The notes beneath the pieces were generated by a model, which saw only the letters and a program-made list of their open reading frames with translations, did no database searches and was not told where the DNA came from. The position numbers were made by a program, and so were the translations under genes. Below are positions 8,005-15,901 of a DNA stretch of 64,000 bases, piece by piece; the stretch's first letter is position 1; each line of letters starts with the position of its first letter. Source of the DNA: Emcibacter sp. (lineage in GTDB: Bacteria > Pseudomonadota > Alphaproteobacteria > Sphingomonadales > Emcibacteraceae); NCBI GenBank assembly GCA_021647465.1, contig JAKIUQ010000012.1, positions 24,066 through 88,065 on the forward strand. The letters are read 5' to 3'.

Positions 8005-8613
8005 ATGAATAAAAAAACTATATTAGTAGGCCCTATTATGGCCCTATTGGCATCTGGTTGTGCAAGCGTTATGAGCGGAACAGATCAAGACATCGCGGTG
8101 CACACGAATCCAGAGGGTGCTGAGTGTATATTGACGCGCGAAGGCCTGCAATTAAGAAAAGTAACAACACCTGATAATGTAAGAGTAAGTAAGTTAAAGC
8201 ATGATATCTATGTGAAATGTTCTATGGAAGGCTTTCATGATTCGACGGCACATGTGAATTCTGGCACGCAAGGGTCGGTTTTTGGAAATATTTTGTTAGG
8301 TGGCGGAATTGGCTGGGCTATAGATTCAGCGAGAGGGGCAGACAATAAATATGCTGATGTTGTAACCGTTACAATGGTGCCCCTTGGGTATAATGCTCCA
8401 GCAATTGTTAATATTGATGTCGACGGCAAGGAAGTTGATAAGTCAGAGATCGAGGCGAAACAAGAAGACGTTATTGAAGGCGAAGCATCTGATGCACAAG
8501 ATACAAAAAGTGAGGATGTTTCTGAGGCTGTAGCTCCAGAAGCCCCAATAGCAACAGAAGTTCCAGTAGAACCAGAAGAAGCTAAAAAGGCTGAAAATAA
8601 AGATGCCGAATAG
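8005..8613 (+). CDS. Predicted lipoprotein with acidic tail
   Basis: A 202-residue protein with a type II signal peptide. A short basic start and hydrophobic core end in the lipobox LASGC, with Cys19 as the predicted lipidated residue. Ser at +2 (implied by LASGC-A-S) would favour the outer membrane. The body (about 25-135) has short beta strands of the kind seen in small PEGA-like surface lipoproteins, with TNPEGAEC near residue 35 and a glycine-rich patch LLGGGIG. The last 55 residues are an acidic Glu/Ala/Pro tail. Codon use looks more AT-rich than its neighbours. Function unknown. Confidence 0.75.
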   Translation: MNKKTILVGPIMALLASGCASVMSGTDQDIAVHTNPEGAECILTREGLQLRKVTTPDNVRVSKLKHDIYVKCSMEGFHDSTAHVNSGTQGSVFGNILLGGGIGWAIDSARGADNKYADVVTVTMVPLGYNAPAIVNIDVDGKEVDKSEIEAKQEDVIEGEASDAQDTKSEDVSEAVAPEAPIATEVPVEPEEAKKAENKDAE

Positions 8614-8632
8614 CCTGTTTTTTTGAAATTAA

Positions 8633-8669
8633 CGACTCACCAATCCACGGTTAATGGTATGGTGAGTCG
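8633..8669. terminator. Perfect 10-bp stem-loop between convergent genes
   Basis: CGACTCACCA (8633-8642) and TGGTGAGTCG (8660-8669) are exact inverted copies around a 17-base loop. It lies between the ends of the lipoprotein and sulfhydrylase genes, where a terminator is expected. There is no clear T-tract on either side, so termination is inferred from position only. Confidence 0.5.
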
Positions 8670-8753
8670 ATTTCGTCATATTGTAAAATTTGTAAAACTA
8701 ACCTGAATTATTTTCCACACAAAAATTTTTCTTAAGCTTCTCTGTTTATTAAT

Positions 8754-10049
8754 TTAAATATTCAACGCCTGATCCAGATCGGTGATGATGTCTTTAATGG
8801 CTTCGATGCCAACGGACAGGCGGATGACGTCTGGGCCGGCGCCGGCGGCGATTTGGCGGGGTTCATCCAATTGCCGGTGGGTGGTGGACGCGGGGTGAAT
8901 AATCAGGCTGCGGGTATCGCCAATATTGGCCAGATGCTTGAATAGTTTTACGCCTTCGACCATTTTAATTCCGGCATCATAGCCGCCAGTCAAGCCGAAT
9001 GTCATCACGCCGCCGCCGCCTGCCGGCATATATTTCTGTTGCAGGGCATGATATTCATCACCTTCCAATCCGGCATAGGATACCCATGATACTTTGTTAT
9101 GCCGCTGCAGAAACTGTGCGATATTGAGCGCATTGTCACAATGGCGCTGCATACGCAGGGGCAAGGTTTCGATGCCATTGAGGATATAAAAGGCATTTTG
9201 CGGCGATAGACATTGGCCAATATCGCGCAGGCTCAGGACGCGGCAGGCAATGGCAAAGGCGATATTGCCCATGGCGGCGCCGAAAGCTTCGCCAATGACC
9301 ATGCCGTGATAGCTGTTGCAGGGCGCGCTCAGGGTTTTATATTTATCACGTGATTTGGGGGCCATCCAGTCGAATTTACCGCTGTCGATAATGACGCCGC
9401 CTATGCTGTTGCCTTGCCCACCGAGGAATTTGGTCAGGCTGTGAACCACGATATCCGCGCCATGCTCGATGGGGCGGCATAAATAAGGACTGGCCAGCGT
9501 ATTATCGACAATCAGGACAATGCTCGCCGCATGGGCAACCTCGGCAATGGCGGCGATATCCGTGACCACACCGCCCGGATTGGCGAGGCTCTCAATGAAG
9601 ATGGCTTTTACCTTGTCATTCATGGCGGCTTTAAAGCTTGCCGCCGTGGGGTCAACGAAAGTCGTTTTCCAGCCGAACTTTTTAAAACTTTCCCCCATTT
9701 GATTGACCGAACCACCATAAAGCTTGTTGGCGGCGAGGATTTCATCGCCGGGCTCCAACAGAGTATGAAATACGGTAAATTGCGCCGCATGACCGCTGGA
9801 GACCGCCAGTGCCGCCGTGCCGCCTTCGAGGGCCGCGACACGATTTTCCAACACCGCCACCGTTGGGTTGGTGAGTCGGCTGTATATATTGCCGAATTCC
9901 GCCAGATTAAACAGATTGGCGGCCTGTTCCACCGTGTTGAATTCAAAAGAGGCCGTTTGATAAATCGGCGTTGCGCAAGCGCCCGTGGCCGGGTCGGCTT
10001 GTTGTCCGGCATGTATGGCCAATGTTGAAAAGCTATAGTTTTCAGTCAT
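8754..10049 (-). CDS. metY: O-acetylhomoserine sulfhydrylase (aminocarboxypropyltransferase)
   Basis: A 431-residue enzyme of the Cys/Met metabolism PLP family, making homocysteine from O-acetylhomoserine and sulfide. The PLP-binding lysine is K207 in VVHSLTKFLGG, with YSRLTNPT (57-64) and the phosphate-binding SSGHAAQ (84-90). Length and the start STLAIHAGQ are typical of MetY rather than MetB or MetZ. I start at ATG 10049, preceded by AAGGA; an upstream in-frame ATG at 10097 has no support. A perfect palindrome lies about 70 bases upstream. It is divergent from rplM, as in several alphaproteobacteria. Confidence 0.92.
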   Translation of the reverse strand: MTENYSFSTLAIHAGQQADPATGACATPIYQTASFEFNTVEQAANLFNLAEFGNIYSRLTNPTVAVLENRVAALEGGTAALAVSSGHAAQFTVFHTLLEPGDEILAANKLYGGSVNQMGESFKKFGWKTTFVDPTAASFKAAMNDKVKAIFIESLANPGGVVTDIAAIAEVAHAASIVLIVDNTLASPYLCRPIEHGADIVVHSLTKFLGGQGNSIGGVIIDSGKFDWMAPKSRDKYKTLSAPCNSYHGMVIGEAFGAAMGNIAFAIACRVLSLRDIGQCLSPQNAFYILNGIETLPLRMQRHCDNALNIAQFLQRHNKVSWVSYAGLEGDEYHALQQKYMPAGGGGVMTFGLTGGYDAGIKMVEGVKLFKHLANIGDTRSLIIHPASTTHRQLDEPRQIAAGAGPDVIRLSVGIEAIKDIITDLDQALNI

Positions 10050-10118
10050 TTGTCTCGTGTCCTTATAAGATGGTTTTTTAAAGGGCGTAAAAAACATGTA
10101 TTTAAAGTGGTTTAACGA

Positions 10119-10136
10119 ATGGTATTATAATACCAT
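10119..10136. promoter_or_regulatory. 18-bp perfect palindrome, candidate operator
   Basis: ATGGTATTATAATACCAT is a perfect inverted repeat with no spacer, between the divergent metY and rplM genes. It includes TATTATAAT, which could also serve as a -10 element on either strand. Size and symmetry suit a dimeric regulator of metY; no known regulator site is recognised. Confidence 0.5.
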
Positions 10137-10172
10137 GTTTGTAACTATATGAATTTATACCAATATTTCCCG

Positions 10173-10200
10173 TTGACATTCAAGAAATTACTGGCATATT
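10173..10200 (+). promoter_or_regulatory. Candidate sigma70 promoter of rplM-rpsI
   Basis: A consensus -35 TTGACA (10173-10178) is followed after 16 bases by CATATT (10195-10200). It lies 64 bases upstream of the rplM start, as expected for a strongly expressed ribosomal protein operon. Confidence 0.5.
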
Positions 10201-10263
10201 GCGCAAGTTTTATGGCGCGGGGTTATTTTGAATCCGCGCTGAATTTGACTTAAGGAAAATGAG

Positions 10264-10731
10264 ATGAAAACCTATTCTGCGACGCCAGCAGATATTGAGA
10301 AAAAATGGTTCGTCATTGACGCTGAGGGAATTATCCTTGGCCGTATGGCGGCGATCATTGCCTCTCGTCTGCGCGGTAAACACAAGCCCACATTTACGCC
10401 TCACATGGATGATGGTGATAATATCATTGTTATCAATGCTGAAAAAGTAAAGCTTTCCGGTAAAAAAATGGATGACAAGATCTATTATTGGCATACCGGT
10501 CATCCGGGCGGGATCAAACAGCGCACGCCGCGGGATATACTCGAAGGCGATCATGCGGAACGTGTGGTGGTTCAGGCTGTGAAACGGATGCTGCCAAGCG
10601 GGCCACTCGGTAGTGAGCAGATGAAAAATTTGCGGGTTTTTGTTGGACCAGAACATACACATGCCGCCCAGAACCCCGAGGTTATTGATGTCGCGGCAAT
10701 GAATATCAAGAATACAAGGAGCAGGGCATAA
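10264..10731 (+). CDS. rplM: 50S ribosomal protein L13
   Basis: A 155-residue L13, an early-assembling protein of the large subunit that binds 23S rRNA. The start MKTYSATP and the conserved block WFVIDAEGIILGRMA, then HTGHPGG and the RMLPSGPLG segment, are diagnostic. AAGGA precedes the ATG. Its stop overlaps the rpsI start by one base (TAATG), giving tight coupling to S9. The C-terminus is a little longer than the E. coli protein, as usual in this class. Confidence 0.97.
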   Translation: MKTYSATPADIEKKWFVIDAEGIILGRMAAIIASRLRGKHKPTFTPHMDDGDNIIVINAEKVKLSGKKMDDKIYYWHTGHPGGIKQRTPRDILEGDHAERVVVQAVKRMLPSGPLGSEQMKNLRVFVGPEHTHAAQNPEVIDVAAMNIKNTRSRA

Positions 10732-11240
10732 TGGCTGAAGAAAAGAAAACGCTGGAAGATCTGAAGGATATTACTTCAGAAGTCAAAGCCAAGGCTGCCC
10801 CGGCTCAGGAAGCCGATAGTGAGACTGTTGTTGTCCAGCCAAGAATTGACGCGCAAGGCCGCTCATACGCAACAGGCAAGCGTAAAGATGCGGTTGCCCG
10901 TGTCTGGATCAAGCCGGGTAAAGGCCTTATCACGATCAATGGCCGTGATCAAAAAACTTACTTTGCCCGCCCGACATTACGTATGGTTGTTAACCAGCCT
11001 TTCGGTGTGACATCCCGCGTAGGTCAGTTTGATGTGATTGCAACGGTTAAGGGCGGCGGTCTGTCCGGTCAGGCCGGTGCGGTACGTCATGGGATATCCA
11101 AGGCGATGACATATTATGAACCTGATCTGCGTCCGGCCCTGAAAGCCAATGGCTTCCTAACCCGTGATGCCCGTGTTGTTGAACGTAAGAAATACGGTAA
11201 AGCCAAGGCCCGCAAGAGCTTCCAGTTCTCCAAACGTTAA
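10731..11240 (+). CDS. rpsI: 30S ribosomal protein S9
   Basis: A 169-residue S9. The conserved core begins at about residue 44 (YATGKRKDAVARVW) and ends with the invariant basic tail SFQFSKR, which reaches towards the P-site tRNA. The first 40 residues are an acidic, low-complexity extension. Similar extensions are known in alphaproteobacterial S9 and account for the greater length than E. coli S9 (130 residues). The gene overlaps rplM by one base and ends at a good terminator. Confidence 0.97.
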   Translation: MAEEKKTLEDLKDITSEVKAKAAPAQEADSETVVVQPRIDAQGRSYATGKRKDAVARVWIKPGKGLITINGRDQKTYFARPTLRMVVNQPFGVTSRVGQFDVIATVKGGGLSGQAGAVRHGISKAMTYYEPDLRPALKANGFLTRDARVVERKKYGKAKARKSFQFSKR

Positions 11241-11270
11241 GGCAGAAACACGAAATTACTCAATTGAATC

Positions 11271-11302
11271 AAAGGCTTGCGTTTCTGCGCAGGCCTTTTT
11301 TA
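11271..11302 (+). terminator. Rho-independent terminator of rplM-rpsI
   Basis: AAAGGCTTGCG and CGCAGGCCTTT pair over eleven positions (one G-T) around a six-base loop, and the stem runs into a tract of six or more Ts. Confidence 0.9.
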
Positions 11303-11375
11303 TATTCTGAAAATATTCAAAAAAATGGTGTATTCCCTAACCTGCCCGTTTCTGGGAGCATCCTTCATTGATAGA

Positions 11376-11783
11376 TTAGACTTTCAGGAGGGCTTTGAAA
11401 GTTTCATCAATCGTGCTCAGGGTCTTGGCATTTGCTTTATAGGCATGAGTGGCTTTGATCATCTCTGCAATTTCAGCGGGAAATGACACATTGGGAATAT
11501 TAACAAGGCCGCCCTCTCCGGCAAATGGGGAAGAGGGATCATATACGGACAGGCTCGCGGGGGAAACCGGTATGGTCGTGGCCCGTGTCCCGCCCGTGGG
11601 AAGCGACGTCTGTTCAACGCGCTGGGGCGTGTAACCCGGATTGAAAGCCTGCCCGGCAACAGTAGTCCCTTGCGTTTGCGGGGAAGATTTAACCTGTGCG
11701 TTGACAATATTATTCGCTGCCGCATTCAGGCGGCTGCTTGATGCGATTAATCCTGAAACACTGGTCTGTATTGCCTTGAACAT
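11376..11783 (-). CDS. Isolated FlgC-like flagellar rod protein
   Basis: A 135-residue protein with both ends of the flagellar rod/hook family. The N-terminal rod motif is about residues 4-33 (TSVSGLIASSSRLNAAANN). The C-terminal domain, about 95-135, has IPNVSFPAEIAEMI, AYKANAKTL and a final helix, closest to FlgC. The middle is rich in Gly, Thr and Pro. True FlgC forms the proximal rod and sits in a flagellar operon, but no other flagellar gene is near. It could be the real rod protein, or a diverged paralogue. It is flanked by rpsI (convergent) and mfd (same strand, 200 bases away). Confidence 0.7.
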   Translation of the reverse strand: MFKAIQTSVSGLIASSSRLNAAANNIVNAQVKSSPQTQGTTVAGQAFNPGYTPQRVEQTSLPTGGTRATTIPVSPASLSVYDPSSPFAGEGGLVNIPNVSFPAEIAEMIKATHAYKANAKTLSTIDETFKALLKV

Positions 11784-11984
11784 TCAGTTCTTCTTTTAAT
11801 GCTCCGATTCCCCTTGTTATCCTTATGGGGATGGATGGGTTACATTCTTGTTGTGTCATTCTGTGTCAGGAGGAAGGTTATTTCCAATTGATACATAATG
11901 CGATTCTGGTAACTTTACCGGGGGAGTTCTAAAATTATCTTAACAAAAGATAAATTTTTCATTGTTTATGAAACAGGCTTGCTT

Positions 11985-14900
11985 TTAACGTTGTGCGGAC
12001 TTGTTTTGGGCTGCCTGGGCCAAGGCGCTTGCCAGATTTAATGACCCTTGCAAGCGGCTTGCTACTTTTGACCATTTTCGGACATAAACCAATTTGTGAT
12101 CAGGGCGCAGTTTTGTGATGGTCGACTGATTAGACATAAATTCCACAAGCCCGGCCGGGTTGGCGAATTTTGACCCTCGAAAAGTGACAATGGCGCCTTT
12201 GGGGCCGGTATCAATCTTCTCAATCCCGGCCAGACGACAGAAATATTTGATAAGAATAACCCGCAGTAAATGTTCGACCTCCTCTGGTAAGTCGCCAAAT
12301 CTGTCGATCAGTTCGGCGCCAAAGGTATCTATTTCCCGCCGATCATTCAAGTCCGCGAGACGGCGGTAGAGCGACATGCGCAGATTAAGATCCGGCACGT
12401 AACTTTCCGGAATTAATATCGCGGCTCCCACATTGATTTGCGGCGACCAGATGCCATCTATTTCATCATCTGCGATACCCGTTTTGGCATTGGCAACGGC
12501 TTCTTCCAGCATATGTTGGTAAAGTTCCATCCCGACCTCTTTGATGTGACCGGATTGCTCCTGCCCAAGCAGATTTCCCGCGCCGCGAATATCAAGGTCA
12601 TGACTGGCAAGGGTAAAGCCCGCGCCCAGCGTATCCAGCGTTTGCAGCACTTGAAGACGTTTTTCGGCTTGTTTCGTCGGCAGCCTGCGCGGCTCTAGCG
12701 TAAGATAGGCATAGGCCCGGGTTTTCGACCGGCCAACCCGCCCGCGAAGCTGATATAATTGCGCAAGGCCAAACATATCGGCCCGATGAATGATCATGGT
12801 GTTGGCCGTGGGGATATCCAGACCGGATTCGACAATAGTGGTGGAGATCAGAACATCGTATTTGCCGTCATAGAAGGCATTCATAATATCTTCAATCTGG
12901 GTGGGGGGCATTTGGCCGCTTGCCACGGCGCATTTGACTTCCGGCACATGTTCGCGCAAAAGATCTTCGATATCTTTTAAGTCCGATACCCTTGGGCAAA
13001 CATAAAAACTTTGCCCGCCCCGGTAATATTCTCTGAGCAAAGCTTCGCGGATGACCATACTGTCCATGGGCAGGACAAAGGTGCGAATGGCCAGCCGGTC
13101 TACAGGCGGCGTGGCAATCAGGCTCAGGCCGCGCATGCCGTTCATGGCCAGTTGCAGCGTGCGCGGTATGGGCGTCGCCGTCAAGGTCAGCACATGGACG
13201 TTATGCTTCATTTTTTTCAGGCGTTCTTTGTGACCCACGCCAAAATGCTGTTCTTCATCAATGATGATCAGGCCAAGGTTTTTGAAATTTATGCTTTTGC
13301 CGAGCAAGGCGTGAGTGCCAATGACAATCTCGCAGGTGCCCTGGGCAAGTTCCTCGCGGGTTAACTTTTGTTGTTTGGATGTCACCAGTCTGGACAGATG
13401 GCCAATTTTGACCGGCAGGCCTTTAAAGCGATCCGTAAAGGTTTTATAATGCTGGCGGGAGAGCAGTGTTGTCGGGGCGATGATGGCCACCTGAAAACCT
13501 TCCATCACCGCGAGGAAAGCTGTCCGCAAAGCAATTTCTGTCTTGCCAAAACCCACATCACCGCAGATAAGCCTGTCCATGGGTTTGCCGCTGGACAGAT
13601 CGCCAATCACATCCGCAATGGCGCGCAGCTGATCATCGGTCTCATTATAGGGAAACCGCGCGCAGAATTCATCATACAACCCTTCCGGCGGTTGAATGAC
13701 AGCGCCTTTTCGCAAGGCCCGCTGGGCGGCAACTTTGATCAATTCATCGGCCATATCCCGAATGCGCTGTTTTAATTTGGCTTTGCGTCCCTGCCATGCT
13801 GCCCCGCCGAGTTTGTCCAGCTGGCCGTCACTGCCTTCGGCCCCATAGCGGCTGAGAATTTCAATATTTTCCACGGGGACATATAATTTATCGCCGCCGT
13901 GATAGGTCAGATGAACGCAGTCATGAGCGGCCCCATTAACGTCAAGGGTGATGAGCCGTTCATAACGGCCAATACCATGATCCATATGCACCACAAGATC
14001 GCCGGGGGTGAGGGCGGAGGCCTCTTGAATAAAATTTTCCGCCTTGCGGGATTTTCGAACTTTACGGACGAGACGATCCCCCAGAATATCCTGCTCTGAG
14101 ATGATTACGACATCATCTGTCTCAAAACCATGTTCCAGCGGCAGAATAATCAGCCCCAGAACATTGGCGGGTAATTTTTTGCAATTGGCCCATTTATGTA
14201 TGATTTTATGGTTTGTCATGCCATGTTCGTTGAGCAAGGCGACCAACCTGTTTTGCGACCCTGCGCTATAGGAGGCAATAAGGACTTGCTTGCCGGCGCG
14301 CTGTCTTTCGGTGCAATGTTTGCCCAGGGCATCATAGACATTCAGCGCCTGATCATTATTCCTCTCCGGAGAGAAATCCCGTCCAACCTTGCCGTCGAGC
14401 CGCATATGGTTGACATCGGGCGGGGCGTGAAAGCTGGTGAATTGATGGATTTTTCGATCTTCACAATATTCTTGCCATTGCTGTGAGGTCAGATAGAGCT
14501 TTTCTGGCGGCAGCGGTTTATAGGTTGAGAAACTGCTGGCGCGGCCCCTTATTGTTTGGTCATAGGCCTCTTTTCGGGTTTGATAATAATCCTTAATGGC
14601 GGACAGGCGGTCGGCAAAAGCTTCGCCGGTCAGCGTATCCATGGTCACGGGGCAGGCTGGCAGATAATCAAACAGCGTTTCCAGTTTAAAATGAAAATAG
14701 GGCAGCCAATGTTCCATACCCTGATGTCGGCGCCCTTCTTTAATAGCCTCATACAAAGGGTCCTGATCCAGAATATTGCCGAATTGCCGTGTATAGGCCC
14801 CGCGAAACCGCCGGATGCTCTCTTCATCCAGCATAATCTCGCTCATGGGGACGAGAGCAATTTCTTCGATATTATCTGCTGTGCGCTGGCTGACGGGGTC

Positions 14901-15500
14901 AAATAACCGCATAGCCTCAATGACATCTCCCCATAGGTCAATGCGCACCGGGCTGTCATGGCCCGAGGGAAAAATATCGATCAGGCCGCCGCGAATGGCA
15001 AAATCACCATGTTCCATCACCGTGCTGGATCTTGCGTAACCATTGCGGATCAGGAAAGCTGTCAGATGTTCCACGTCAATCTGATCCCCGATCATGGCGC
15101 GAAATGACAGATTTTTAAGACTGGCCCGTTCGGGTATCATCTGGGCGGCGGCATTGATGGTGGTGATGATCAGTCTTTTTTTTGCCTGCGGCGGCGGCGC
15201 GGCCAATTTACTGAGAGTTGTCATGCGCTGGGCACTGATATTCGGGTTGGGTGATACCCGGTCATAGGGCAGGCAATCCCAGGCCGGGAATATTAAAATT
15301 TCCGTTTTAGGAGAGAAAAAAGCAACAAGATCCGCAAAATTATGCAGGCGATGGTCATCGCGGGCAATATGCAGCATATCACCCTCTTTGGTATTTGAGG
15401 CATTTAATATCTGGGCAATGAATAAGGCGTCGCGGCCTTCAGGGGATTGGGCAATGACAAGGGGGACTTCGGCAGATATGAATTGATTTTGTTTATTCAC
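11985..15500 (-). CDS. mfd: Transcription-repair coupling factor Mfd
   Basis: A 1171-residue Mfd. This ATPase pushes or removes RNA polymerase stalled at DNA damage and recruits UvrA. Order: UvrB-like region with LPYDRVSPNP near residue 77, a CarD-like RNA-polymerase-interacting domain at about 495-560 (VVHMDHGIGRYE), helicase motif I GDVGFGKT (647-654), motif II DEEQ (748-751), and the C-terminal TRCF domain. The start is GTG, overlapping the sdhE stop as GTGA, so the two are translationally coupled. recG is divergent beyond sdhE. This mfd-sdhE/recG grouping is common in alphaproteobacteria. Confidence 0.97.
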   Translation of the reverse strand: MNKQNQFISAEVPLVIAQSPEGRDALFIAQILNASNTKEGDMLHIARDDHRLHNFADLVAFFSPKTEILIFPAWDCLPYDRVSPNPNISAQRMTTLSKLAAPPPQAKKRLIITTINAAAQMIPERASLKNLSFRAMIGDQIDVEHLTAFLIRNGYARSSTVMEHGDFAIRGGLIDIFPSGHDSPVRIDLWGDVIEAMRLFDPVSQRTADNIEEIALVPMSEIMLDEESIRRFRGAYTRQFGNILDQDPLYEAIKEGRRHQGMEHWLPYFHFKLETLFDYLPACPVTMDTLTGEAFADRLSAIKDYYQTRKEAYDQTIRGRASSFSTYKPLPPEKLYLTSQQWQEYCEDRKIHQFTSFHAPPDVNHMRLDGKVGRDFSPERNNDQALNVYDALGKHCTERQRAGKQVLIASYSAGSQNRLVALLNEHGMTNHKIIHKWANCKKLPANVLGLIILPLEHGFETDDVVIISEQDILGDRLVRKVRKSRKAENFIQEASALTPGDLVVHMDHGIGRYERLITLDVNGAAHDCVHLTYHGGDKLYVPVENIEILSRYGAEGSDGQLDKLGGAAWQGRKAKLKQRIRDMADELIKVAAQRALRKGAVIQPPEGLYDEFCARFPYNETDDQLRAIADVIGDLSSGKPMDRLICGDVGFGKTEIALRTAFLAVMEGFQVAIIAPTTLLSRQHYKTFTDRFKGLPVKIGHLSRLVTSKQQKLTREELAQGTCEIVIGTHALLGKSINFKNLGLIIIDEEQHFGVGHKERLKKMKHNVHVLTLTATPIPRTLQLAMNGMRGLSLIATPPVDRLAIRTFVLPMDSMVIREALLREYYRGGQSFYVCPRVSDLKDIEDLLREHVPEVKCAVASGQMPPTQIEDIMNAFYDGKYDVLISTTIVESGLDIPTANTMIIHRADMFGLAQLYQLRGRVGRSKTRAYAYLTLEPRRLPTKQAEKRLQVLQTLDTLGAGFTLASHDLDIRGAGNLLGQEQSGHIKEVGMELYQHMLEEAVANAKTGIADDEIDGIWSPQINVGAAILIPESYVPDLNLRMSLYRRLADLNDRREIDTFGAELIDRFGDLPEEVEHLLRVILIKYFCRLAGIEKIDTGPKGAIVTFRGSKFANPAGLVEFMSNQSTITKLRPDHKLVYVRKWSKVASRLQGSLNLASALAQAAQNKSAQR

Positions 15501-15814
15501 TTGATAATCTTAAGGTAATCAACGGCTTGCAGCATTTCCATGACATCATGCTGCAAATGATCCGGAACTTGCTTGTCTTTGGTGATCCAGGCAACAATAT
15601 TGCCATCTGATTCCCGCAATAAATTTTCATAACGATCCAGCTGTTCGGAACTCAGGCCGGCTATATGCGTGTCAGCAAAATGACCAAGCAGGATATCTGC
15701 CTCTTTGATACCGCGATGCGCGCTCCTGAATTTCAGGCGTTTTATGCGGATATCATGTGATTCATCCGCATCAATTTCAGGTTCAATAAAACCGGGGGCA
15801 TCAAATGAAGGCAT
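15497..15814 (-). CDS. sdhE: Succinate dehydrogenase assembly factor SdhE
   Basis: A 105-residue SdhE/SDH5-family protein that helps attach FAD covalently to the SdhA flavoprotein. The diagnostic RGxxE motif is R34-G35-x-x-E38 (HRGIKEADILLG), followed by the small helical domain with LLRESDGNIVAWI. The N-terminal 20 residues are acidic and variable. It overlaps the mfd start by four bases. The recG gene starts 88 bases away in the opposite direction, leaving room for a divergent promoter. Confidence 0.93.
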   Translation of the reverse strand: MPSFDAPGFIEPEIDADESHDIRIKRLKFRSAHRGIKEADILLGHFADTHIAGLSSEQLDRYENLLRESDGNIVAWITKDKQVPDHLQHDVMEMLQAVDYLKIIK

Positions 15815-15901
15815 GGCTGTTACATTCTATTGTGAGTGAATGGTTTAAAGTATAAAGTGCCAGTGATAGGAAAAATAACAACGTGAATCAAATAGAAACG
15901 C

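Noticed and set aside
10050..10263. SAM-II riboswitch upstream of metY
   Set aside because: I looked for its pseudoknot pattern because it often precedes met genes in alphaproteobacteria; only a short palindrome was found.
11277..11486. 69-codon plus-strand ORF after rpsI
   Set aside because: It begins inside the rpsI terminator and overlaps the FlgC-like gene.
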